This document shows positions 57,001 through 64,000 of a DNA stretch of 64,000 nucleotides, piece after piece (within the stretch, counting starts at the first letter, position 1; every line of letters starts with the position of its first letter). Source of the DNA: Zoroaster sp. YZ-2022. Taxonomy: Eukaryota; Echinodermata; Asteroidea; Forcipulatida; Zoroasteridae. The DNA lies in contig CM055837.1 in NCBI GenBank assembly GCA_029582265.1, positions 15,846,369 through 15,910,368 on the forward strand. The letters are read 5' to 3'. A program made the position numbers and the translations under genes. Below the pieces are notes generated by a model. The model saw nothing but the letters and a program-made list of their open reading frames with translations. It was not told the origin of the DNA and ran no database searches.

Positions 57001-60000
57001 AATGGGCCTAGGGAGTTAGGAAGGATTCAGGTTATGTGTGAGCAAATGGGTCTAGGGAGTTAGGAAGGATTCAGGTTATGTGTGAGCAAATGGGTCTAGG
57101 GAGTTAGGAAGGATTCAGGTTATGTGTGAGCAAATGGGTCTAGGGAGTTAGGAAGGATTCAGGTTATGTGTGAGCAAATGGGTCTAGGGAGTTAGGGAGG
57201 ATTCAGGTTATGTGTAAGCAAATGGGCCTAGGGAGTTAGGAAGGATTTAGGTTATGTGTAAGCAAATGGGCCTAGGGAGTTAGGAAGGATTCAGGTTATG
57301 TGTAAGCAAATGGGCCTAGGGAGTTAGGGAGGATTCAGGTTATGTGTAAGCAAATGGGCCTAGGGAGTTAGGAAGGATTCAGGTTATGTGTAAGCAAATG
57401 GGCCTAGGGAGTTAGGAAGGATTCAGGTTATGTGTAAGCAAATGGGCCTAGGGAGTTAGGAAGGATTCAGGTTATGTGTAAGCAAATGGGCCTAGGGAGT
57501 TAGGAAGGATTCAGGTTATGTGTGAGCAAATGGGCCTAGGGAGTTAGGAAGGATTCAGGTTATGTGTGAGCAAATGGGTCTAGGGAGTTAGGAAGGATTC
57601 AGGTTATGTGTGAGCAAATGGGTCTAGGGAGTTAGGAAGGATTCAGGTTATGTGTGAGCAAATGGGTCTAGGGAGTTAGGGAGGATTCAGGTTATGTGTA
57701 AGCAAATGGGCCTAGGGAGTTAGGAAGGATTCAGGTTATGTGTAAGCAAATGGGCCTAGGGAGTTAGGAAGGATTCAGGTTATGTGTAAGCAAATGGGCC
57801 TAGGGAGTTAGGGAGGATTCAGGTTATGTGTAAGCAAATGGGCCTAGGGAGTTAGGAAGGATTCAGGTTATGTGTAAGCAAATGGGCCTAGGGAGTTAGG
57901 AAGGATTCAGGTTATGTGTAAGCAAATGGGCCTAGGGAGTTAGGGAGGATTCAGGTTATGTGTAAGCAAATGGGCCTAGGGAGTTAGGAAGGATTCAGGT
58001 TATGTGTAAGCAAATGGGCCTAGGGAGTTAGGAAGGATTCAGGTTATGTGTAAGCAAATGGGCCTAGGGAGTTAGGAAGGATTCAGGTTATGTGTAAGCA
58101 AATGGGCCTAGGGAGTTAGGGAGGATTCAGGTTATGTGTAAGCAAATGGGCCTAGGGAGTTAGGAAGGATTCAGGTTATGTGTAAGCAAATGGGCCTAGG
58201 GAGTTAGGAAGGATTCAGGTTATGTGTAAGCAAATGGGCCTAGGGAGTTAGGGAGGATTCAGGTTATGTGTAAGCAAATGGGCCTAGGGAGTTAGCGAGG
58301 ATTCAGGTTATGTGTAAGCAAATGGGCCTAGGGAGTTAGGGAAGGATTCAGGTTATGTGTAAGCAAATGGGCCTAGGGAGTTAGGAAGGATTCAGGTTAT
58401 GTGTAAGCAAATGGGCCTAGGGAGTTAGGAAGGATTCAGGTTATGTGTGAGCAAATGGGCCTAGGGAGTTAGGAAGGATTCAGGTTATGTGTAAGCAAAT
58501 GGGTCTAGGGAGTTAGGAAGGATTCAGGTTATGTGTAAGCAAATGGGCCTAGGGAGTTAGGAAGGATTCAGGTTATGTGTGAGCAAATGGGCCTAGGGAG
58601 TTAGGAAGGATTCAGGTTATGTGTAAGCAAATGGGCCTAGGGAGTTAGGAAGGATTCAGGTTATGTGTAAGCAAATGGGCCTAGGGAGTTAGGAAGGATT
58701 CAGGTTATGTGTAAGCAAATGGGCCTAGGGAGTTAGGAAGGATTCAGGTTATGTGTAAGCAAATGGGCCTAGGGAGTTAGGGAGGATTCAGGTTATGTGT
58801 AAGCAAATGGGCCTAGGGAGTTAGCGAGGATTCAGGTTATGTGTAAGCAAATGGGCCTAGGGAGTTAGGAAGGATTCAGGTTATGTGTAAGCAAATGGGC
58901 CTAGGGAGTTAGGAAGGATTCAGGTTATGTGTAAGCAAATGGGCCTAGGGAGTTAGGGAGGATTCAGGTTATGTGTAAGCAAATGGGCCTAGGGAGTTAG
59001 GAAGGATTCAGGTTATGTGTAAGCAAATGGGCCTAGGGAGTTAGGAAGGATTCAGGTTATGTGTAAGCAAATGGGCCTAGGGAGTTAGGGAGGATTCAGG
59101 TTATGTGTAAGCAAATGGGCCTAGGGAGTTAGGAAGGATTCAGGTTATGTGTAAGCAAATGGGCCTAGGGAGTTAGGAAGGATTCAGGTTATGTGTAAGC
59201 AAATGGGCCTAGGGAGTTAGGAAGGATTCAGGTTATGTGTAAGCAAATGGGCCTAGGGAGTTAGGGAGGATTCAGGTTATGTGTAAGCAAATGGGCCTAG
59301 GGAGTTAGGAAGGATTCAGGTTATGTGTAAGCAAATGGGCCTAGGGAGTTAGGAAGGATTCAGGTTATGTGTAAGCAAATGGGCCTAGGGAGTTAGGGAG
59401 GATTCAGGTTATGTGTAAGCAAATGGGCCTAGGGAGTTAGCGAGGATTCAGGTTATGTGTAAGCAAATGGGCCTAGGGAGTTAGGAAGGATTCAGGTTAT
59501 GTGTAAGCAAATGGGCCTAGGGAGTTAGGAAGGATTCAGGTTATGTGTAAGCAAATGGGCCTAGGGAGTTAGGAAGGATTCAGGTTATGTGTGAGCAAAT
59601 GGGCCTAGGGAGTTAGGAAGGATTCAGGTTATGTGTAAGCAAATGGGTCTAGGGAGTTAGGAAGGATTCAGGTTATGTGTAAGCAAATGGGCCTAGGGAG
59701 TTAGGAAGGATTCAGGTTATGTGTGAGCAAATGGGCCTAGGGAGTTAGGAAGGATTCAGGTTATGTGTAAGCAAATGGGCCTAGGGAGTTAGGAAGGATT
59801 CAGGTTATGTGTAAGCAAATGGGCCTAGGGAGTTAGGAAGGATTCAGGTTATGTGTGAGCAAATGGGCCTAGGGAGTTAGGAAGGATTCAGGTTATGTGT
59901 AAGCAAATGGGCCTAGGGAGTTAGGGAGGATTCAGGTTATGTGTAAGCAAATGGGCCTAGGGAGTTAGCGAGGATTCAGGTTATGTGTAAGCAAATGGGC

Positions 60001-61861
60001 CTAGGGAGTTAGGAAGGATTCAGGTTATGTGTAAGCAAATGGGCCTAGGGAGTTAGGAAGGATTCAGGTTATGTGTAAGCAAATGGGCCTAGGGAGTTAG
60101 GAAGGATTCAGGGTTATGTGTAAGCAAATGGGCCTAGGGAGTTAGGAAGGATTCAGGTTATGTGTAAGCAAATGGGCCTAGGGAGTTAGTGTTAAAGACA
60201 ATTCTCTTACGTTGATGTCATCCTGTGTGAATGTTTCCGGGTCCTCGCCCATCATGTTGGCAAGGTGACGGCGCCCTCGTTCGTAAGTCTCCTGCTCACT
60301 CTGAATCAAAGAATCTGTTTAAAAAAAAAAATAAATAAATAAAAAATGTTTAAACGATAGATCATTGGCTTGGCATGATTCCTGTGTTATTTAAACCAAT
60401 AGATTTTTCAAATTTGTTGCATTATTTTGCATTCTGCATGGTGAGACGCAATCACAAGGCCAGAATTTAAGTTTTATGAACTAAAACCACTTGTCCATGT
60501 CACCAGTAAACATAGTGTTAGCCAGCAATATCTTTGGGTGACTTCTGGTACTGTGCCGTGGACTAGGTTAGTACACGAGTGGCACACTTCATGTAGGTAA
60601 TAGACTTCTGGTACTGTGCCGTGGACTAGGTTAGTACATGAGTGGCACACTTCATGTAGGTAATAGACTTCTGGTACTGTGCCGTGGACTAGGTTAGTAC
60701 ACGAGTGGCACACTTCATGTAGGTAATAGACTTCTGGTACTGTGCCGTGGACTAGGTTAGTACACGAGTAGCACACTTCATGTAGGTAACAGACTTCTGG
60801 TACTGTGCCGTGGACTAGGTTAGTACACGAGTAGCACACTTCATGTAGGTTATAGACTTCTGGTACTATGCCGTGGACTAGGTTAGTACACGAGTGGCAC
60901 ACTTCATGTAGGTAATAGACTTCTGGTACTGTGCCGTGGACTAGGTTAGTATACGAGTGGCACACTTCACGTAGGTAATAGACTTCTGGTACTGTGCCGT
61001 GGACTAGGTTAGTACACGTGTAGCACACTTCATGTAGGTAACTGGTACTGTGCCGTGGACTAGGTTAGTACACGAGTGGCACACTTCATGGACACCCTGT
61101 TTTTAAAGATTTACAAATTTAGACGCCCTACTTTCAAAACCTGACTAACCCTAACTCCCTAGACAACAAAGGCAGTTGGAGGATTTTGAAGGATTTTTAT
61201 TGTTCACTAACAATGCTTAGGGAGTTAGGGCTAATACTCTACAAGTTAACATGTTGCACAGAAAGAACGTAGATGACAGTCACTGTTCTCGCAAACTATG
61301 CCAAATATCACTAAATATCATACAAAATATGATTGAGGACAAACTGAAGGAAAGGAAAATGAAGTCAAGTGAGGTTTCGTAACAATTTCGCAGCAACATT
61401 TCCCAGAATCCGGCATTCTCCTGAAGACGATCAGAGCATACTGATCGAAACGTCGAGTTGTAACCACCAGTTCTTTTCAGAACTAATTACTACTCAATAG
61501 AGAATTTCACATGGTGTCACCGCAATTAGTCTTACTTAACCTCTTCACCATGCACAGCTACAAGATTTACCGAAACAATTATTGCTGGAGATTTTGAGCA
61601 ATCAATTTGTGCACATCTTTTAAGATGTCGGCCATTTTGTCGTCTGCTTAAACTAACTGCCATTTGTGCACAAATGGTGGTTGGATTCGACATTCTTTAC
61701 CGTTGCTGACTAATTTGAAGAATGATCTTACCATAGGCTGTACGTCTATCCTGAGCTGCAGCTATCATTGCTGACATCAGGTCGGTGGTTTCCTTGGATT
61801 GTTTCTCCTCAGGGGATGATGATGAGGATGAGACATTGCAGACATGGTGAATGGTTGGAGA
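44987..61861 (-). CDS. MRPS9: Mitochondrial ribosomal protein uS9m (MRPS9), 9 exons, 5' exon missing
   Basis: Exons are 61861-61732, 60314-60211, 55806-55633, 53392-53307, 50879-50804, 48609-48484, 47240-47089, 46040-45871 and 45078-44987. All are GT-AG and phases join, giving 369 residues to the stop (human is about 396 in all). The product is a protein of the mitochondrial small ribosomal subunit. Diagnostic pieces are [89 protein letters not shown] and the basic tail KKFTWKKR. The start Met and mitochondrial targeting exon lie upstream of 61861 and were not identified. Introns are packed with tandem arrays and TTAA elements, and a copy of the last exon lies antisense in the intron at 53393-55632. 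Confidence 0.95.
45255..45628. mobile_element. Chimeric TTAA element in last MRPS9 intron
   Basis: 45270-45533 is the tacatgtacat family (reverse of 32032). 45534-45628 is the tail of the family at 62268-62582 (aaggtttgacagtgtttgat, cttgtagtaggagggttaa). Two families are joined within one element. Confidence 0.75.
45871..46040 (-). CDS. MRPS9: MRPS9 exon: uS9 core with GGG motif
   Basis: It encodes [40 protein letters not shown] and [16 protein letters not shown]. The SGGGxSGxxGAxRxAxARAL motif defines uS9. The acceptor is ttgaaacag and the donor CAAG/GTGAGT. Confidence 0.96.
46041..46582. other. MRPS9 intron, tRNA-like fragment
   Basis: 46470-46560 (cgggtttgacccggcgctcc, ttggttggtcgcaacc) loosely resembles a tRNA-derived head but lacks clean boxes. 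Nothing else seen. Confidence 0.35.
46583..46845. mobile_element. TTAA-CCCT element, single-unit relative of the 42-bp array element
   Basis: ttaaaactctaaccacccaa ... cagaatacctagggggttagggtta. It aligns with 32755-33010 but has only one copy of the terminal 42-bp unit. Confidence 0.82.
47089..47240 (-). CDS. MRPS9: MRPS9 exon: start of uS9 fold
   Basis: It encodes [40 protein letters not shown] and [11 protein letters not shown] (last codon split). The GKRKxA and GSGQVTVNG motifs are the uS9 family signature. The acceptor is ccttttcag and the donor GATAG/GTGAGT. A 72-bp array begins about 20 bp upstream in the intron. Confidence 0.95.
47262..48445. repeat. 72-bp tandem array, about 16 copies
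   Basis: Unit: gagtactccaactctatagt, tgtagtcgagtgcttttcat, gagtaggagtacagacaaat, gtactcgagtat. It is built from gagtac/gtactc words, so each unit is rich in short palindromes. It fills nearly the whole MRPS9 intron 47241-48483. Confidence 0.93.
48484..48609 (-). CDS. MRPS9: MRPS9 exon: [15 protein letters not shown]
   Basis: The 42 codons are [40 protein letters not shown] and DP. They match the vertebrate YMQFIRLLEKLL region. The acceptor is attcttgtag and the donor CCA/GTAAGT. A 12-bp array whose units contain a near copy of the acceptor starts at the junction. Confidence 0.93.
48612..48850. repeat. 12-bp tandem array abutting MRPS9 acceptor
   Basis: Unit agctacaagaac with interspersed caggtaagaa and caataaacaggtaagaa variants. 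On the transcribed (minus) strand each unit reads gttcttgtagct, close to the real acceptor attcttgtag at 48610. Confidence 0.92.
48851..49342. other. MRPS9 intron, nothing recognised
   Basis: Short triplicated ctggtccctcaaa at 49050-49085; otherwise unassigned. Confidence 0.45.
49343..49673. mobile_element. hAT MITE, 331 bp, with 8-bp duplication
   Basis: TAGGGCTGTGC ... GCACAGCCCTA flanked by ATTGCAAG at 49335-49342 and 49674-49681. Same ends as the 42307-43811 element. Confidence 0.9.
49727..50743. mobile_element. TTAA-CCCT element with internal 88-bp array
   Basis: TTAACCCTAACTAACCCAAA ... ATGAGGGTTAA. 50040-50715 holds about 7-8 copies of an 88-bp unit (acggtactgttatctacaca, gctaatccaccattcataaa, cagacagttgccaaatggta). 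It ends about 60 bp from the MRPS9 donor at 50803. Confidence 0.88.
50804..50879 (-). CDS. MRPS9: MRPS9 exon: [17 protein letters not shown]
   Basis: It encodes [20 protein letters not shown] then ISDTD, equivalent to vertebrate [20 protein letters not shown]. The acceptor tatgtag is followed within about 10 bp by an 81-bp satellite on the intron side. The donor is GAT/GTAAG. Confidence 0.9.
50886..52871. repeat. 81-bp satellite, about 24 copies
   Basis: Unit: aagatatacattgaagggaa, ggtacaacattggtaatgtt, ggcaaaactgcttctatgag, tatgcttactctctttgaatc. Some units carry an extra 8 bp (tacatgtg). 81 bp is 27 codons, so frames stay open on both strands by chance. It starts about 6 bp from the MRPS9 acceptor at 50880. 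Confidence 0.95.
52872..53181. mobile_element. TTAA-CCCT element inserted in the 81-bp satellite
   Basis: TTAACCCTAACTCCCTAGGC at the left and acatgttacaggTTAA at the right, flanked by satellite: gtaca-TTAA on one side, TTAA-agggaaggtacaacatt on the other. A neighbouring monomer at 51140 reads tacattaaagggaagg, the empty site. Confidence 0.9.
53307..53392 (-). CDS. MRPS9: MRPS9 exon: [14 protein letters not shown]
   Basis: It encodes [20 protein letters not shown] then ILQPTTEP plus two bases of a Leu codon. The acceptor is ttttatag and the donor CCATT/GTAAGT. Similarity to vertebrates is low here, but phase joins both neighbours. Confidence 0.85.
53525..54162. mobile_element. TTAA element, CCAGTTCG long form, copy B
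   Basis: 638 bp, TTAACCAGTTGACGTCGGGA ... GCAAACTGGTTAA. Closely matches 39631-40214 with a few extra internal segments. Confidence 0.86.
54652..54743 (+). pseudogene. MRPS9: Duplicated antisense copy of MRPS9 last exon
   Basis: It is an intact copy of the final exon on the plus strand: acceptor ctctcag, [32 protein letters not shown]. It lies antisense inside the MRPS9 intron between 53392 and 55633. No other uS9 exons are upstream on the plus strand, so on its own it can encode no uS9 domain. Its poly(A) signal is AACAAA rather than AATAAA. The reading frame shows no damage, which suggests a recent event. Confidence 0.92.
54874..55191. mobile_element. TTAA-CCCT element, aggccact family, duplicated copy
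   Basis: TTAACCCTCCTACACATGGA ... TTGTAGGAGGGTTAA; inverted duplicate of 44536-44853. Confidence 0.88.
55188..55449. mobile_element. TTAA MITE, CCAGTTCG family, copy 4
   Basis: TTAACCAGTTCGCATCGGGA ... CGACACGAACTGGTTAA. It shares its left TTAA with the preceding element. Confidence 0.87.
55633..55806 (-). CDS. MRPS9: MRPS9 exon: [17 protein letters not shown]
   Basis: The 58 codons start [20 protein letters not shown] and end with the segment [17 protein letters not shown]. They match vertebrate MRPS9 (YLFPSGLFEKRARPVM, LFYTGKQSYYSLMH). The acceptor is aattatag and the donor GCAT/GTGAGT. Confidence 0.95.
55971..60195. mobile_element. TTAA-CCCT element enlarged by a 44-bp terminal array
   Basis: Starts ttagCCCTAACCTTCCCAAA, has the tacatgtacat core to about 56280, then the array, and closes gagttagtgTTAA. 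In single-copy relatives the 44-bp segment is just the element's right end. Confidence 0.85.
56285..60190. repeat. 44-bp satellite, about 88 copies
   Basis: Unit: ttaggaaggattcaggttat, gtgtaagcaaatgggcctag, ggag. Variants (ttagggagg, ttagcgagg, gtgtgagca, gggtcta) recur in blocks. The rare ttagcgagg variant appears at 58291, 58820, 59436 and 59964, spaced by 12, 14 and 12 units. It lies between MRPS9 exons, ending about 20 bp from the donor at 60210. Confidence 0.96.
60211..60314 (-). CDS. MRPS9: MRPS9 exon: [15 protein letters not shown]
   Basis: The acceptor is a T-rich tract ending aaacag, leaving AT to complete a split Asp codon. A later AG would create a stop in frame, which decides the choice. 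It encodes [20 protein letters not shown] then [15 protein letters not shown], almost identical to vertebrate MRPS9. The donor AAC/GTAAG lies about 15 bp from the end of the 44-bp array. Confidence 0.93.
60540..61090. repeat. 63-bp tandem array, about 9 copies
   Basis: Unit: gacttctggtactgtgccgt, ggactaggttagtacacgag, tggcacacttcatgtaggta, ata. 63 bp is 21 codons, giving a spurious 184-residue minus-strand frame. Single relatives are near 3820 and 9975. Confidence 0.93.
61145..61234. mobile_element. 90-bp TTAA MITE, copy 2
   Basis: ctaaccctaactccctagac ... gcttagggagttagggctaa; sister of 3286-3375 with both TTAA edges mutated to CTAA. Confidence 0.85.
61235..61731. other. MRPS9 intron, nothing recognised
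   Basis: Contains cctgaagacgatcagagcat actgatcgaaacgtcgagtt near 61422-61460, a short inverted motif seen in other animal repeats. No exon. Confidence 0.4.
61732..61861 (-). CDS. MRPS9: MRPS9 exon (N-terminal region)
   Basis: It encodes [20 protein letters not shown] then [20 protein letters not shown] and TAY. The acceptor is tttgacag and the donor CTATG/GTAAG. It is weakly conserved, as expected just after a targeting peptide. Assignment rests on phase and position. Confidence 0.75.
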
Positions 61862-61907
61862 CTGTCAAAATATTGTGAACACAACATGAGACCATAAAGC
61901 AACCATA

Positions 61908-62210
61908 AATAATAATAATGTAGACTTACATGTATACAGCGCACGTATCCACCAAACTGGTGCTCAAGGCGCATTACATTATTACCCCTGCTCATCAGGC
62001 GCATAAATTGTCCCTGAAACCATCTCAGCTCCCTGGGGAGTATACAGCTCAATTTGCTCCCATTTCGGCGCATATCGGGCTAATCAAACACAACAACCAA
62101 CTCTGCCCTCACAGGTACCCATTTACCCCTGGGTGGAGAGAAGCAATTATGGTAAAGTGTCTTGCTCAAGGACACAAGTACCATGGTTGCGGTTGGGATT
62201 CGAACCCACA
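61908..62210 (-). mobile_element. tRNA-derived SINE, copy 5
   Basis: Minus strand: B box tgggttcgaatcccaac, gtgtccttgagcaagacact, body and (att)n tail near 61908. It lies about 50 bp upstream of an MRPS9 acceptor. The head is slightly truncated. Confidence 0.87.
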
Positions 62211-62267
62211 TAAAGTCAATATTTTATAAAATAGGCATACATGTATATTTGGCCAACCAGCACAGGC

Positions 62268-62582
62268 TTTACCCTCCTACTATAGCTGCACTTCAGTGAC
62301 AAGTTGCTATAGAGGTCAAAATCAGTCAACTGCCTGTTTTGACTGTTGACCCAAATGTGCACACAGGGGCATTTTTGACTGGTTTTTACTGTCATTTTGA
62401 CCACCCTGAACAATACCAGACAATGCTTTTACCAGTCACAACGGTCAACTCATTTTGACCTGTAAATGTACTTACTACATGTAAGGTTTGACAGTGTTTG
62501 ACTTTTAAGTGCACTAAATATACCTTGGCAAGTATATCAACATTTGGACTGATTTTGACCCTTGTAGTAGTGGGAGGGTTAA
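62268..62582. mobile_element. TTAA-CCCT element, gtcaaaa family (short)
   Basis: ttta-CCCTCCTACTATAGCTGC ... gtagtgggagggTTAA. Short relative of the 741- and 820-bp foldbacks. Its tail also occurs at 45534-45628. Confidence 0.82.
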
Positions 62583-62735
62583 TACAGTACCAGTTCAAGG
62601 CAACTTTTATTTATGTGACGTCACCAACGATTATTTTCTTTCATAAATACCTGCAAACCTGTGATATGGCAAACTGATTACTAATATTTTTAAACAGACT
62701 TTACAAGGAATCCTTACAAGGAATCAAGTAGCCCG

Positions 62736-63116
62736 TTCTAGGGCCAATGCACTGGACTCCCTCCATATCCTTGGCCCTAACCCCACATGTACAAAAAAAG
62801 GAGCGATTTTTTTTCCAACTTTTTATCTGCTAATTATTACAACCTTAAACTTGGTGATTAGCTAACATTGCCCAAGCAGACACTTTTAGCATAAAATCCA
62901 TTATTCTGGGATAGCTCACTTTCATTTTTAAAATTAAAAAAAAAAAAAAAAAATTACAATTTCACCAAAATTACCTATCTCACAATAGTGAACTTTATGA
63001 AGTGTCTGCTTGGGCAAGCTTACCTAATCACAAAATTTTAAATTGCAATAAAAATAAATTGTAATCAAAAGTTGAAAAAAATCTCCCCTTTTTTGTCCAG
63101 TGTATTGGCCCTAGAA
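62736..63116. mobile_element. 381-bp foldback element
   Basis: Ends ttctagggccaatgcactgg and its complement; inner arms gcccaagcagacact and agtgtctgcttgggc also pair. AT-rich centre with an A run at 62937-62955. Confidence 0.8.
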
Positions 63117-63335
63117 TAAGGTTTATCGCAAATAGCACTGAAGCAACAGTGGGCGAACTGCCACAAAGCATACTGGGATACAATTTGGGGCATCTGTTTG
63201 GTGCCTGTTGTCTGTCGTCAAGTTTTAAGTCAATAATATTGAGTTCGTTCGTGCAGCACGCTGTGGCGCTGTTGCGCCCACAGACATCCCATGATTCCTT
63301 GCGGCCGCTATTTGCAATAAACCTTATAGGGCTAG
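63113..63335. mobile_element. TIR element overlapping the previous one
   Basis: aataaggtttatcgcaaata gc at the left and gctatttgcaataaacctta at the right are inverted repeats; ctag lies outside both. Its left end overlaps the right end of the 62736-63116 foldback. Confidence 0.65.
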
Positions 63336-64000
63336 GAATTTAGTGGCCATTTTAATTGCAGGTGCAGCCATTCTGCGTTTGATCACATGATGGGTCCTTC
63401 GAATTTTTCGAATTTTTTTTATAATTAATTAATTAACGTTAACCCTTGTATACATGCAGTCTCCAAAATACTGCAAAAAAAGAACTGCTAAGTACACAAT
63501 GCTTTTTGTGTGCATGCCTCAAAATATTGCATACTGTACAGAAGAATGGTACATGGATACCCCAAAATGCCCCTGGGTATGGGACAAAAACCAAACTGTT
63601 CTGATCCTCACACAAACGTGTATACAGCAGGATACTGCACTGGTTTATTTCAAGTTAGCCTTGCAATGAAACAAAGCAGGTGGCTGTCAGTTTACCTCAG
63701 CTCTCTGAAGAGCCTTGGCTATGCCATTAATCATTAGATAAGAAAGTGCGTACCACAATATGTCCCAGTTGAGACATTTTGAAGTATGGGTCCACTTTGT
63801 GAAGAACTACACTGATAATAGGAGGGTTAATTGACAACAGCACCCAATACTTTTTCCACTGGCTAGGAACTTTCCTGAATCCTCCAAAATTCATCAGTGC
63901 ACTTTTGGAAACATGCCCTTATCTTCAAAATGCACCTTGCATTTTCGTTGATCTTTCATATTCAGCACGGCCTGTACTTCTTGTCAGGTAGTACTAGTTT
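63336..64000. other. Right edge: unassigned plus truncated TTAA element
   Basis: 63821-63830 is a gggTTAA element end. From about 63865 to the edge the sequence is the reverse of the 46583-46845 family (ctgaatcctccaaaattcat cagtgcacttttggaaacat), cut by the window. The MRPS9 first exon was not found here. Confidence 0.6.

Noticed and set aside
56285..60190. CRISPR-like array
   Set aside because: Head-to-tail identical monomers with no unique spacers, in an intron of an animal gene.
60474..61028. 184-residue minus-strand frame with a 21-residue repeat
   Set aside because: Product of a 63-bp array lying within an MRPS9 intron; relatives elsewhere are single non-coding copies.
63300..63371. 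MRPS9 first exon starting at an ATG on the minus strand (MAAPAIKMATKFLAL)
   Set aside because: A stop follows after 15 codons with no donor before it, and the segment runs into an inverted-repeat element.

Overview
This is eukaryotic nuclear DNA, very probably from a marine invertebrate and most likely a non-vertebrate deuterostome (echinoderm, hemichordate or amphioxus-like; the species is not resolved). The grounds are GT-AG introns throughout, proteins close to animal orthologues, tRNA-headed SINEs and a very dense population of short inverted-repeat DNA transposons. Three conserved genes can be assembled exon by exon, with reading phase carried correctly across every junction.

(1) Minus strand, 16041 to 2169: eight exons of a SCAF4/SCAF8-type SR-related CTD-associated factor, from inside the RNA polymerase II CTD-interacting domain (CID) to the RS-rich region. 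The first exon and the RRM-encoding 3' part are not found in the window. (2) Plus strand, 31423 to 38225: a complete three-exon MANEA (Golgi endo-alpha-1,2-mannosidase, GH99, 465 residues). (3) Minus strand, 61861 to 44987: nine exons of MRPS9 (mitochondrial ribosomal protein uS9m), from just after the targeting region to the stop. About 4.1 kb of the window is coding.

The rest is intron and intergenic DNA dominated by repeats. A group of short elements with TTAA target sites and ends beginning CCCT (piggyBac-like) makes up much of the window. A second TTAA group starts CCAGTTCG. There are hAT elements with clear 8-bp duplications, a Tc1/mariner-like foldback, five tRNA-derived SINEs, a LINE 3' remnant, a broken LTR-element gag and a Merlin/IS1595-like zinc-ribbon fragment. 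Tandem arrays have monomers of 12, 22, 42, 44, 58, 63, 72, 80, 81, 88 and 97 bp. Several arrays start within 5-25 bp of MRPS9 or SCAF splice junctions.

The most unusual finds are these. First, a 735-bp inverted duplication carries an intact second copy of the last MRPS9 exon, antisense, inside an upstream MRPS9 intron, with its poly(A) signal changed. Second, two arrays (44 bp and 42 bp monomers) appear to be expansions of the subterminal segment of single TTAA elements; the larger is about 3.9 kb with higher-order periodicity. Third, a TTAA element sits inside an 81-bp satellite whose unoccupied site is visible in a neighbouring monomer.
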